Position numbers and translations under genes: made by a program. A stretch of 64,000 bases of DNA from JAHBXL01 sp964409775. Its GTDB lineage: Bacteria; Planctomycetota; Phycisphaerae; Phycisphaerales; UBA1924. The stretch covers positions 1 through 64,000 of the forward strand of contig CAYPEI010000017.1 in NCBI GenBank assembly GCA_964409775.1, written 5' to 3'. Of this stretch, positions 1-6,474 are shown one piece after another (within the stretch, counting starts at the first letter, position 1; the number at the start of each line of letters is the position of its first letter). Below the pieces are notes generated by a model. That model did not search any database. It was not told the DNA's origin and worked only from the letters and a program-made list of their open reading frames with translations.

Positions 1-231
1 TCACGCCGTCGCCTCGCGTCGATCGGGCCCACAAGGCGGTTGATCAGAAGTCCCTTGGGCTTGAACCAAGATAATCGGGTGAGCGTGCTGGCGGCGATCC
101 AGATCGTTGAAGGTGATAAACCGAGCGCGATGAAGACACTCGATGATGCGTTGGCTGAGCGGAAGACCGCGTTGCCGAAGCGAAGATTCGAGATCGAGTG
201 TTTACGGAAGCGTCTTGTTCAGGCTGGTTGA
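1..231 (+). CDS. Possible 3' end of an unknown gene entering from the left edge
   Basis: A frame open from base 1 ends at a TGA at 229-231 and encodes a charged, helix-rich C-terminus (around ...KTLDDALAERKTALPKRR...). Third codon positions are poorer in G+C (AAT, GAT, GAA, GGT, AAA, TTA) than in the rest of the window, which suggests foreign or decayed sequence. A TTG at 40 could start a 63-residue protein, but no ribosome binding site is evident. I do not recognise the family; it could also be chance. Confidence 0.25.
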   Translation, partial: SRRRLASIGPTRRLIRSPLGLNQDNRVSVLAAIQIVEGDKPSAMKTLDDALAERKTALPKRRFEIECLRKRLVQAG

Positions 232-621
232 TCGAAATGGAACGCGTTGCCCGGCGTTCTTCGGCTCCCGTGCTCCGCGCGACCCTCTCGCGTCCTGGCC
301 CCGCCGCGGCATGCGTCCACCCCAGATGGACAGGATTCCCTGTTCGGGTCCCTCTCTTCAGCGCGGTGTACACCGCGCCTGGCTGTGATACCGGCCGCAA
401 ACCCGCGTCACGTTTGCAAGCCTTGCAATCCGCTCCCCACGCTGGTAGCGTGGCTTACGCGTTCGGGTCCCCGTAGGCGAGGCTTCGCAATGATGAGGTC
501 GGGAGTTCGACTCTCCTTGAGGGGGGGCGCTCCACTTGATCCGCGCCGCGGGCTTTCCGGCGGCGATTTCTGTTAGCGCCATGCCAATCTTCGGCGTGCG
601 CTCCGCGGGCCCGTTTCCGCA
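232..621. other. Gene-free stretch rich in inverted repeats
   Basis: No convincing reading frame. It holds a perfect 18-base palindrome GCGCGGTGTACACCGCGC at 361-378, a hairpin CCACGCT-ggt-AGCGTGG at 437-453, and a tRNA T-arm-like string (GGGAG-TTCGACT-CTCCT) at 501-517. A GTTCGGGTCCC string occurs twice (near 342 and 461). No complete tRNA or tmRNA cloverleaf could be built. It could be a structured RNA or degraded tRNA sequence; it lies downstream of the thrS stop on the other strand. Confidence 0.35.
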
Positions 622-2781
622 TCAGACAAACCTGCTGACCACGGTGTTCCCGCCGCGGGTCGCGATCTCGTCCTTGATGGCCTCGACGAAGCCGGTGAGG
701 GACATGGTGCCGAGGTCCTTCATGTGTCCTCGTGCGCGGAGCGACACCTGGCCGGCCTCGGCATCACGCGGGCCGACGACGGCCATGTACGGCACCTTCC
801 AATCGGCGGCGTCCTTCACCTTAGCCTGGATGCGCTCGTTGGTTTCATCGAGGGTGACGCGGACGCCCGCGGCCTTGAGCGCGGCGGTGACGGTGTGCGC
901 GTATTCGGCGGTCTTCTCGGAGATGGGGAGCACGCGGACCTGCTCGGGCGCGAGCCAGGTGGGGAACGCGCCGGCGAAGTGCTCGATGAGCACGCCGCAG
1001 AAGCGCTCCATGCTGCCGAAGGGGGCGCGGTGGATGACCACGGGGCGGTGCTGCCGGTTGTCCGGTCCGATGTACGACAGGTCGAAGCGGACCGCCATGT
1101 TGTAATCGACCTGCACGGTGCCGAGTTGCCACTCGCGGCCGATGACGTCCTTGACGACGAAGTCGATCTTGGGGCCGTAGAACGCGGCCTCGCCGGGCTC
1201 CTTGCTGAAGGGAACGCCGAGGGATTGAGCGGCGGCGATGCACGCGGCCTCGGCCTTGTCCCAACTCTCCTTGGTGCCGGTGTACTTGCCGGAGTCGGGG
1301 TCGCGCAGGCCGACGCGGACGCGGTAGTCCTTCATCCCGAGGACGTTGAAGATGATCTTGACGAGCGAGAGGCAGCCCTGGATCTCGCCGGGGACCTGTT
1401 CCTCGGTGCAGAAGAGGTGGGCATCGTCCTGGGTGAAGCCGCGGACTCTGGTCATGCCGTTGAGTTCGCCCGACTGCTCCCATCGGTAGACGGTGCCGAA
1501 CTCGGCGAGTCGGACGGGCATGTCGCGGTAGGAGTGGGGCGAGCTGGCGAAGATGCGTGCGTGATGCGGGCAGTTCATCGGCTTGAGCATGAAGCCGGGG
1601 ACGAGCTTCTCGTCAGGCATGACGCGATCGGGCGCGATGGTTTGCGTGCCGGTGCGCTCGTTGATGCCGGAGGCGAGGCGCTCGCTGACACCCTCGACGC
1701 GGCGCATGACCTCGGCGCAGGAGCAGCCCCCCCCCTCCTCATCGGCGAGGCGGTCGAGGGCGTCGCGTTCGACGATCGGGGGGAACTGCGATTCCTTGTA
1801 GTAGGGGAAGTGACCGGAGGTCTTGTAGAGATCGAGCGAGCCGATGTGCGGGGTGAAGACCTCGGTGTAGCCCTGCTTCTTGAGTTCGCTGCCGATGAAG
1901 TTCTGGAGTTCCTTGCGGACGATGGAGCCGTTGGGGGTCCAGAGGATCAGGCCCTGGCCGACCATCTCGTCGATGTGGAAGAGGCGGAGGTGCTTGCCGA
2001 TGACGCGGTGGTCGCGCTTTTTCGCTTCGTCGAGTTGGGTGAGGTGGGCATCGAGTTCGGCCTGGGTGGCGAAGGCGGTGCCGTAGACGCGGGTGAGGCG
2101 GTCGGAGTTTTCATCGCCGTGCCAGTAACTGGAGGCGAGGGACATGACCTTCACCGCGCCGATGCGGCCGGTGGAGGGGACGTGGGGGCCGCGGCAGAGG
2201 TCTTCCCAGTCTTTGCCGGGGGTGCCGGTGGCATAGAAGGAGAGTTTGGCCTTGGAGTCGGCGGTGAGCGCACGCTCGGCGTTGTCGATCTTGTACTTGC
2301 TGCCCTCACGCTTGAGTTTCGACAGGCCTTCGTCGGAGGACTGCTCGTATCGGGTGAACGCGCGGTCCTCGGCGATGATCTTCTTCATCTCGGCTTCGAT
2401 CGCCGCGAAGTCGCCGTCCTTGAGGGGGCGGTTGTCGGGGAACTTGATGTCGTAGTAGAAGCCGGTGGCCAGCGGCGGGCCGTAGACGAGTTGGGCCTGG
2501 GGGACGATGCGCTGGATGGCCTCGGCCATGACGTGCGCGGCGGAGTGGCGGATGAGCATGAGCGCATCGGCATCGGGCTGCTTGTCGCGGGTCTGCGGGG
2601 TGATGATGGCGAGTTTGACGTCGCGGTCGAGGATGGTCGAAAGGTCGCGGAGTTCACCGTCGATCTTGCAGCCGAGCGCGGCCTGGGCGAGGCGCGGGCC
2701 GATGGCCTCGGCGACCTGCCGCGCGGTGACGGGCTGAGGGAACTCTTTGACGGAGCCATCGGGGAGGGTGATGCGGGGCAT
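622..2781 (-). CDS. thrS: Threonine--tRNA ligase
   Basis: Charges tRNA-Thr with threonine in the cytoplasm. The 719 residues show a TGS domain (1-63), the N2 editing domain with HxxxH (His79, His83) and CxxxH (Cys196, His200), the class II catalytic core with zinc ligands Cys404, His455 and His584, and the anticodon-binding domain from about 612. An insert of about 50-60 residues (roughly 336-396) sits just before the Cys404 zinc ligand, where most family members have about ten; it contains a G9 run (1737-1745) coding EGGG. ATG at 2781 is chosen because the TGS domain begins there. The zinc-ribbon gene lies 71 bases upstream, and a Thr-rich leader with a terminator lies ahead of both, so expression probably responds to charged tRNA-Thr. 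Confidence 0.97.
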   Translation of the reverse strand: MPRITLPDGSVKEFPQPVTARQVAEAIGPRLAQAALGCKIDGELRDLSTILDRDVKLAIITPQTRDKQPDADALMLIRHSAAHVMAEAIQRIVPQAQLVYGPPLATGFYYDIKFPDNRPLKDGDFAAIEAEMKKIIAEDRAFTRYEQSSDEGLSKLKREGSKYKIDNAERALTADSKAKLSFYATGTPGKDWEDLCRGPHVPSTGRIGAVKVMSLASSYWHGDENSDRLTRVYGTAFATQAELDAHLTQLDEAKKRDHRVIGKHLRLFHIDEMVGQGLILWTPNGSIVRKELQNFIGSELKKQGYTEVFTPHIGSLDLYKTSGHFPYYKESQFPPIVERDALDRLADEEGGGCSCAEVMRRVEGVSERLASGINERTGTQTIAPDRVMPDEKLVPGFMLKPMNCPHHARIFASSPHSYRDMPVRLAEFGTVYRWEQSGELNGMTRVRGFTQDDAHLFCTEEQVPGEIQGCLSLVKIIFNVLGMKDYRVRVGLRDPDSGKYTGTKESWDKAEAACIAAAQSLGVPFSKEPGEAAFYGPKIDFVVKDVIGREWQLGTVQVDYNMAVRFDLSYIGPDNRQHRPVVIHRAPFGSMERFCGVLIEHFAGAFPTWLAPEQVRVLPISEKTAEYAHTVTAALKAAGVRVTLDETNERIQAKVKDAADWKVPYMAVVGPRDAEAGQVSLRARGHMKDLGTMSLTGFVEAIKDEIATRGGNTVVSRFV

Positions 2782-2790
2782 GGGGAGTCC

Positions 2791-2825
2791 AAATAGCAAA
2801 GGGCAAATGAGCAAATGGCAAATGA
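2791..2825. repeat. Short degenerate tandem repeat, GCAAATG units
   Basis: Four imperfect copies of (G)GCAAATG(A) lie between the zinc-ribbon gene and thrS, next to the thrS start. The A+T-rich composition contrasts with the surrounding DNA. It may keep the thrS ribosome binding region unstructured, or be a small intergenic repeat. Confidence 0.5.
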
Positions 2826-2852
2826 AGACAGGATCAAGGCAAGACGACGTCA

Positions 2853-3089
2853 CTACTCGGCGGAGGGAGCGTAGAGGCGGAGGGCCTCGCACTCCGGGCA
2901 GCGGAAGGCGACCACCCGGAGACCCGCCCTGACCTGTGAGCGTGTGGCATCGCCGAAAGAGGCGAAGCCGGGCTTGGGGTCGCCTTCGCACCACCGGGGC
3001 AGGTTGACGGAGTTGGGATGGCCTTCATCGGAGATGAAGCCGCGGATCATTTCCTTCTGGCAGACGAGGCATGTGGGCTTGGAAGCCAT
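2853..3089 (-). CDS. Small zinc-ribbon protein (DUF6487-like)
   Basis: A 78-residue cytoplasmic protein with an N-terminal CxxC (Cys7, Cys10 in CLVC) followed by an EMIRGFI segment, and a C-terminal CPEC, which together give a four-cysteine zinc ribbon. The order Cys pair, KEM.xGFI and distal Cys pair matches the PF20097/DUF6487 family as I recall it; its function is unknown. ATG at 3089 is preceded by an AGGTG ribosome binding site; a TTG start at 3128 is less likely. It sits between the Thr-rich leader/terminator and thrS on the same strand, so the same attenuation decision should control it. Confidence 0.8.
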   Translation of the reverse strand: MASKPTCLVCQKEMIRGFISDEGHPNSVNLPRWCEGDPKPGFASFGDATRSQVRAGLRVVAFRCPECEALRLYAPSAE

Positions 3090-3131
3090 GGTGCACCTGA
3101 TTCGGTTCGTGGGGAGTGTGGACGTCAAACG

Positions 3132-3160
3132 AAAAAGCCCGGCACTGGGGCCGGGCTTTC
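3132..3160 (-). terminator. Intrinsic terminator of the thrS leader (attenuator)
   Basis: Read on the minus strand, AAAGCCCGGC (3159-3150) and GCCGGGCTTT (3143-3134) form a perfect 10-bp stem with a 6-base loop, followed by a T5 tract (3136-3132, which overlaps the end of the stem). It lies 29 bases after the stop codon of the Thr-rich leader and 43 bases before the zinc-ribbon start, with no other gene upstream on this strand. This is where an attenuator is expected. The CCGGCC in its 5' arm (3154-3149) can instead pair with GGCCGG at 3189-3184. Confidence 0.85.
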
Positions 3161-3188
3161 AAGGTAGTAACACAAGCAGCGGGCCGGC

Positions 3189-3245
3189 CTACCCGCGCTG
3201 GGCTGTAGAGGGGGTCGTCGTCGTTGTGGTCTTCGGGCCGGTCAT
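3189..3245 (-). CDS. Threonine-rich leader peptide of the thrS operon
   Basis: Eighteen codons, MTGPKTTTTTTPSTAQRG: eight threonines, six of them consecutive (ACC ACA ACG ACG ACG ACC at 3230-3213). A minus-strand terminator follows 29 bases after the stop, and thrS is the main gene downstream. CCGGCC at 3241-3236 (codons 2-4) can pair with GGCCGG at 3189-3184 over the stop codon, which can alternatively pair with the 5' arm of the terminator. That is the 1:2, 2:3, 3:4 arrangement of trp/his/thr attenuators. A ribosome stalled on Thr codons would cover segment 1 and free segment 2 to block the terminator. No Shine-Dalgarno sequence precedes the ATG; a start near 3247 would make the message nearly leaderless. 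Mechanism inferred, not shown. Confidence 0.75.
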   Translation of the reverse strand: MTGPKTTTTTTPSTAQRG

Positions 3246-3253
3246 CCGAGAAT

Positions 3254-3288
3254 AGCCTAGGCGCGGGGGAAAGTACCGCAAAGTACCG
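3254..3288 (-). promoter_or_regulatory. Candidate thrS-operon promoter with a 10-bp-phased direct repeat
   Basis: On the minus strand TTGCGG (3281-3276) and TAGGCT (3259-3254) are spaced 16 bases apart, placing transcription start about two bases before the leader ATG. The region also carries AAAGTACCG twice on the plus strand (3270-3278 and 3280-3288), exactly one helical turn apart, which could be a regulator site or part of the -35 region. The hexamer matches are weak. The divergent nrdR gene starts at 3449. Confidence 0.3.
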
Positions 3289-3448
3289 GGCACGAGTCTG
3301 GGAGAAGCATGCGAGTGCCAATGTACGGACCATGGACGGGTAGAGATTGTCCGCGCTGTTGACGGGGGGGCGTGCGCAAGGCAAGATACGACCGCTTGGG
3401 GCGGCCCCCGGAGTGGGGGCGACCGCTTGAGCATGAGGAAGCGGCCGC

Positions 3449-3937
3449 GTGATCTGCCCATTCTGTGAGGCCAACGACGACAAGGTGATCGACAGCCGCG
3501 CCAGCGATGCGGGGCGGGTGGTGCGTCGCCGGCGCGAGTGCCTGAAGTGCAACAAGCGGTTCACGACCTATGAGCGGGTGGAGGAGTCCACGCGGCTGAT
3601 GGTGGTGAAGCGGGACGGCACGCACGTGCCCTTCAACCGCGAGAACGTGCTGCGGGGCGTGAACGCGGCGATCGGGAAGCGGCCGGTGCCGGAGGAGGCG
3701 AAGGTCGCCCTGGTGGACGAGATCGAGGAAGAGGTGCACCGCGAGTATGACCGCGAGGTGCCCAGCCGGATCATCGGCGAGAAGGTGATGGCGAAACTGC
3801 GTCCGCTGGACAGCGTGGCGTATGTGCGGTTCGCCAGCGAGTATTACCAGTTCGAGAACGTGGGGCAGTTCGTGGAGGAGTTGCAGGAACTGGACTCGCA
3901 GCCGAAGGATGTGAAGGACCAGGCGAAACTGTTTTGA
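3449..3937 (+). CDS. nrdR: Transcriptional repressor NrdR
   Basis: Represses ribonucleotide reductase genes in response to (d)ATP. The 162 residues begin with a zinc ribbon (Cys3, Cys6, Cys31, Cys34), continue with the basic VVRRRRECLKC segment that contacts DNA, and end with an ATP-cone (about 49-139). Length and domain order are standard. The start is GTG with a GAGGAA ribosome binding site about nine bases upstream. It is divergent from the thrS leader; no ribonucleotide reductase gene is in the window, so its targets are elsewhere. Confidence 0.95.
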   Translation: MICPFCEANDDKVIDSRASDAGRVVRRRRECLKCNKRFTTYERVEESTRLMVVKRDGTHVPFNRENVLRGVNAAIGKRPVPEEAKVALVDEIEEEVHREYDREVPSRIIGEKVMAKLRPLDSVAYVRFASEYYQFENVGQFVEELQELDSQPKDVKDQAKLF

Positions 3938-3938
3938 G

Positions 3939-4040
3939 TTTGGATTTTGGATCGGGGATTTTGGATTGAGGCTGCGAGCGCTCGGTCCATCGACGCTCTC
4001 CAGTACCCAATCCGCAGTCCAAAATCCAAAATCCAAAATC
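3939..4040. repeat. Intergenic inverted repeat of TTTTGGAT / ATCCAAAA units
   Basis: The left arm (3939-3967) has TTTGGATTTTGGAT and GATTTTGGATTG; the right arm (4008-4040) has CAATCC and three tandem TCCAAAA units. The arms are complementary and bracket about 40 G+C-rich bases, so the unit can fold into a long imperfect hairpin. Translations of such repeats give the IQNPKSKI-type peptides often seen in spurious bacterial ORFs. It fills the gap between nrdR and the CoA-transferase A subunit and may act as a transcript-end structure or be a miniature mobile repeat. Confidence 0.65.
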
Positions 4041-4056
4041 GAAGATACTGTTTCCC

Positions 4057-4863
4057 ATGGCCAACAAAGTCTTCAAGACGACTGCCGAGGCGTTCGCCGA
4101 TCTGAAGGCGAAGGGCGTTCTCCGCGACGGGATGACGGTGATGGTGGGGGGGTTCGGGTTGTGCGGGATCCCCGAGCAGTTGATCATCGCGCTGCGCGAC
4201 ACGGGCGTGAAGGGGCTGACGTGCATCTCCAACAACGCCGGCGTGGATGACTGGGGGCTGGGACTGCTGCTCCAGACGCGGCAGATCCGCAAGATGATCA
4301 GTTCGTACGTCGGCGAGAACGCGACGTTCGAGAAGCAGTTCCTGCAGGGGGAACTCGAGGTCGAGTTCAACCCGCAGGGGACGCTGGCGGAGCGCATCCG
4401 CGCGGGGGGCGCGGGCATCCCGGCGTTCTACACGGCGACGGGTGCGGGCACGGTGGTGGCGGATGGCAAGGAAACGCGGAAACTGCTGCGACCGAGCCAG
4501 GGTGTCGGCGGGGCGACGATCCCCGGGCGAGGCTTTGCGGGGCGCGAGGGGAAGGCCGGGGGCTCCGCAGTGCAGAGCGGCGAGGCGCGGGAGTATGTGC
4601 TGGAGACGGGGCTGTACGCGGACCTGACGCTGGTGAAGGCGCACAAGGCGGACGCGTTCGGGAACCTGGTGTACCGGAAGACGTCGCGGAACTTCAACCC
4701 GATGATGGCGACGGCCGCGGCGTTCGTGATGGCGGAGGTTGAAGAGGTCGTCGGACTGGGCGACATCGAGGCGGACTCGATCCACACGCCGGGGAACTAC
4801 GTCGACCGGATCGTGAAGACCGTGAGCGAGAAGCGGATCGAGCAGCGCACCGTGAGAAAGTAG
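4057..4863 (+). CDS. scoA: 3-oxoacid CoA-transferase, subunit A
   Basis: With subunit B, moves CoA between succinyl-CoA and a 3-oxoacid such as acetoacetate (ketone-body use). The 268 residues carry the family glycine motif GGFGLCGIPE (31-40) and the SNNAG and SSYVGEN segments. Usual length is about 232; the extra residues form a Gly/Ala/Arg-rich insert (about 146-180) between ETRKL and AREYVLE, in a region that is normally only a few residues long. Subunit B lies 0.9 kb downstream (5778-6449), not next door as is usual. An IQNPKSKI-type repeat lies directly upstream. Confidence 0.92.
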   Translation: MANKVFKTTAEAFADLKAKGVLRDGMTVMVGGFGLCGIPEQLIIALRDTGVKGLTCISNNAGVDDWGLGLLLQTRQIRKMISSYVGENATFEKQFLQGELEVEFNPQGTLAERIRAGGAGIPAFYTATGAGTVVADGKETRKLLRPSQGVGGATIPGRGFAGREGKAGGSAVQSGEAREYVLETGLYADLTLVKAHKADAFGNLVYRKTSRNFNPMMATAAAFVMAEVEEVVGLGDIEADSIHTPGNYVDRIVKTVSEKRIEQRTVRK

Positions 4864-4869
4864 CGTGCG

Positions 4870-5352
4870 ATGCGGCTGATCATCGGCATCCTGTTCGCGC
4901 TCATCGGGGGAGTGGTCGTCGTCGTCGGGCTGCTGGGGGCGCTGAACGAACTGGTGGGGATGTACTCGGCCGCGTTGAACGATGCGATGGCGGACGGACC
5001 GGAGGGGAAGGCGGTCGGCGCAAACATGATGCGGTGGGCGATTGTGGGAGCGGCGGGCGCGCCGTTCCTGCTGGTCGGTTCGGTGATGCTGAAGATCTCG
5101 TTGTTTCAGAAGGTCCGGAAGATGGCCCAGGGCAACGCCGCGGCAGCGCAGCGGTCGGGGGCGGCGCGTTCGCAGTGGGAAACATCGCGGAGCATGCCGG
5201 GCAAGGCCACGCAGACTCCGACACCGGCGACAGGGCAGAGTGCGACGCCGATCGCGTCACCGGCGACCAGGCGGTCGCCCGCAACGCAGCCGTTGGATGT
5301 GCCGCGGCGGGACAGCCTGGGGGAGAGCGGCGGGAACAAGCGCGAGCGGTGA
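4870..5352 (+). CDS. Two-helix membrane protein of unknown function
   Basis: A 160-residue protein with a hydrophobic N-terminal helix (2-26), a second helix (about 53-75), and a long Ser/Thr/Pro/Gln-rich basic tail (85-160) that looks disordered. ATG at 4870 follows the scoA stop by 6 bases, so it is probably read in the same transcript. I do not recognise a family; nothing links it to CoA transfer except position. Confidence 0.7.
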   Translation: MRLIIGILFALIGGVVVVVGLLGALNELVGMYSAALNDAMADGPEGKAVGANMMRWAIVGAAGAPFLLVGSVMLKISLFQKVRKMAQGNAAAAQRSGAARSQWETSRSMPGKATQTPTPATGQSATPIASPATRRSPATQPLDVPRRDSLGESGGNKRER

Positions 5353-5357
5353 CCGGA

Positions 5358-5711
5358 TTACTGGTCGCTCTCGCGGACTTCCATGTGGAAGCGGTGCAGG
5401 AGTCGGTGGAGGAGTGGGGCGCCCATGATCGCGACGCTGGCGGGGAAGACGACGCCGCTGAAGAGGGCGAAGAACGAGGCAAAGAGCTTGGACGCGGCCG
5501 TGGGCATCTGATCGACAGGTCCCATGCCCGTGAGGATCATGGAGGCGTTGAGAAGCGCGTCGAGCCAGTCGAGTTCGGCGATGAGGTGATAGCCGAGCGT
5601 GCCGATCGACAGCGCGGTCGCGACAAGGGCGACGACGACCAGGCCGCTGTTGAGCAGGCGTTGACGGAACCGTGCGCGGGAAAGGACCGGCTGGTGGCGG
5701 TGTTCGAACAT
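5358..5711 (-). CDS. Small channel-like two-TM membrane protein
   Basis: A 117-residue protein with two membrane helices (about 22-44 and 73-97) joined by a re-entrant-looking loop, NASMILTGMGPVD (55-67). The helix-pore loop-helix layout resembles two-TM potassium-channel modules, but the filter TVGYG is absent. Similar short proteins with SMILTGMGPVD-like loops occur in several phyla as uncharacterised proteins, from memory. It is convergent with the preceding gene (5 bases apart) and divergent from scoB, so it splits the CoA-transferase pair. Confidence 0.7.
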   Translation of the reverse strand: MFEHRHQPVLSRARFRQRLLNSGLVVVALVATALSIGTLGYHLIAELDWLDALLNASMILTGMGPVDQMPTAASKLFASFFALFSGVVFPASVAIMGAPLLHRLLHRFHMEVRESDQ

Positions 5712-5777
5712 GGGTGGATTCCTGCTGCGGACGAGTGACGGCTGGCGGGGTGGTGCGGCCGGTCGTATGCTGTGTTC

Positions 5778-6449
5778 ATGGCACTGACACGCGATCAGAT
5801 CACGGTTCGCGCGGCGAGGGAACTGCGCGATGGCTATATCGTAAACCTCGGGATCGGGATGCCGACGCTGGTGGCCAACCACATCCCGCAGGGCATGGAC
5901 GTCTGGCTGCAGTCGGAGAACGGCTTGCTTGGGATCGGGCCGTTCCCCAGCGAGGCGGAGGTTGACCCGGACCTGATCAATGCGGGGAAGCAGACGGTGA
6001 CCGCGCGGAAGGGTGCGAGTTACTTCTCGTCGGCGGATTCGTTCGCGATGATTCGCGGCGGGCACATCGACATGTGCATCCTCGGCGCGATGCAGGTGTC
6101 GGAGGCCGGAGACATCGCCAACTGGATGATCCCGGGGAAGATGGTCAAGGGGATGGGCGGGGCGATGGACCTGGTGGCGGGCGTGAAGAAGGTCGTCGTG
6201 ACGATGGAGCACAACTCCAAGGACGGCGCGGCGAAGTTCGTCAGGCAGTGCGACCTGCCGCTGACGGGTCGGCGGTGCGTGCACATGCTGATCACCGATC
6301 TGGCGGTATTCGAGTTCGACGAGAAGCGCGGGAACGGCGGGCGGTTCGTGCTCACCGAGGTTGCGCCGGGGGTCACCGTTGACGAGGTGAAGGCCAAGAC
6401 GGAAGCGGGGTTTGATGTGGCCGGAACGGTGAAGACGGTAGGGGGATGA
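5778..6449 (+). CDS. scoB: 3-oxoacid CoA-transferase, subunit B
   Basis: Catalytic partner of the A subunit at 4057-4863. Its 223 residues match the usual B-subunit length. The active-site glutamate is Glu47 in SENGLLG, the residue that forms the glutamyl-CoA thioester in this family; LGIGMPTLVA (24-33) and the GMGGAMDLVAG segment are also typical. ATG at 5778 is preferred over an in-frame GTG at 5772. A short divergent region separates it from the channel-like gene on the other strand. Confidence 0.93.
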   Translation: MALTRDQITVRAARELRDGYIVNLGIGMPTLVANHIPQGMDVWLQSENGLLGIGPFPSEAEVDPDLINAGKQTVTARKGASYFSSADSFAMIRGGHIDMCILGAMQVSEAGDIANWMIPGKMVKGMGGAMDLVAGVKKVVVTMEHNSKDGAAKFVRQCDLPLTGRRCVHMLITDLAVFEFDEKRGNGGRFVLTEVAPGVTVDEVKAKTEAGFDVAGTVKTVGG

Positions 6450-6474
6450 ACGGCGCCGACCCCGAGGCTGATTC

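Noticed and set aside
431..520. Candidate tRNA or tmRNA 3' end
   Set aside because: An acceptor pair (GCTCCCC with GGGGGGC) and a T-arm can be drawn, but the D-arm, anticodon arm and spacing to the acceptor do not fit a cloverleaf.
358..582. 74-codon minus-strand frame in the thrS-downstream spacer
   Set aside because: Its translation resembles spurious peptides read from antisense tRNA-like DNA (GESNSRPHHCE..., GTRTRKPRYQRGE); not a protein.
1737..1745. C9 run in thrS as a frameshift error
   Set aside because: The thrS frame is continuous on both sides and the flanking catalytic motifs are in frame, so no frameshift is needed; kept only as an unusual homopolymer.
724..2796. 690-codon open frame on the plus strand, opposite thrS
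   Set aside because: Exactly antisense to thrS; composition is Glu/Gly/Asp/Leu-biased as expected from the reverse complement of a G+C-rich gene. No family features.
3025..3564. 179-codon minus-strand frame crossing the thrS leader and nrdR
   Set aside because: Runs through nrdR antisense and the attenuator; the short Thr-rich frame with a terminator explains the region better.
3770..4418. Minus-strand frame of 215 codons opposite nrdR and scoA
   Set aside because: Passes through the repeat that generates IQNPKSKI-like translations; not a gene.
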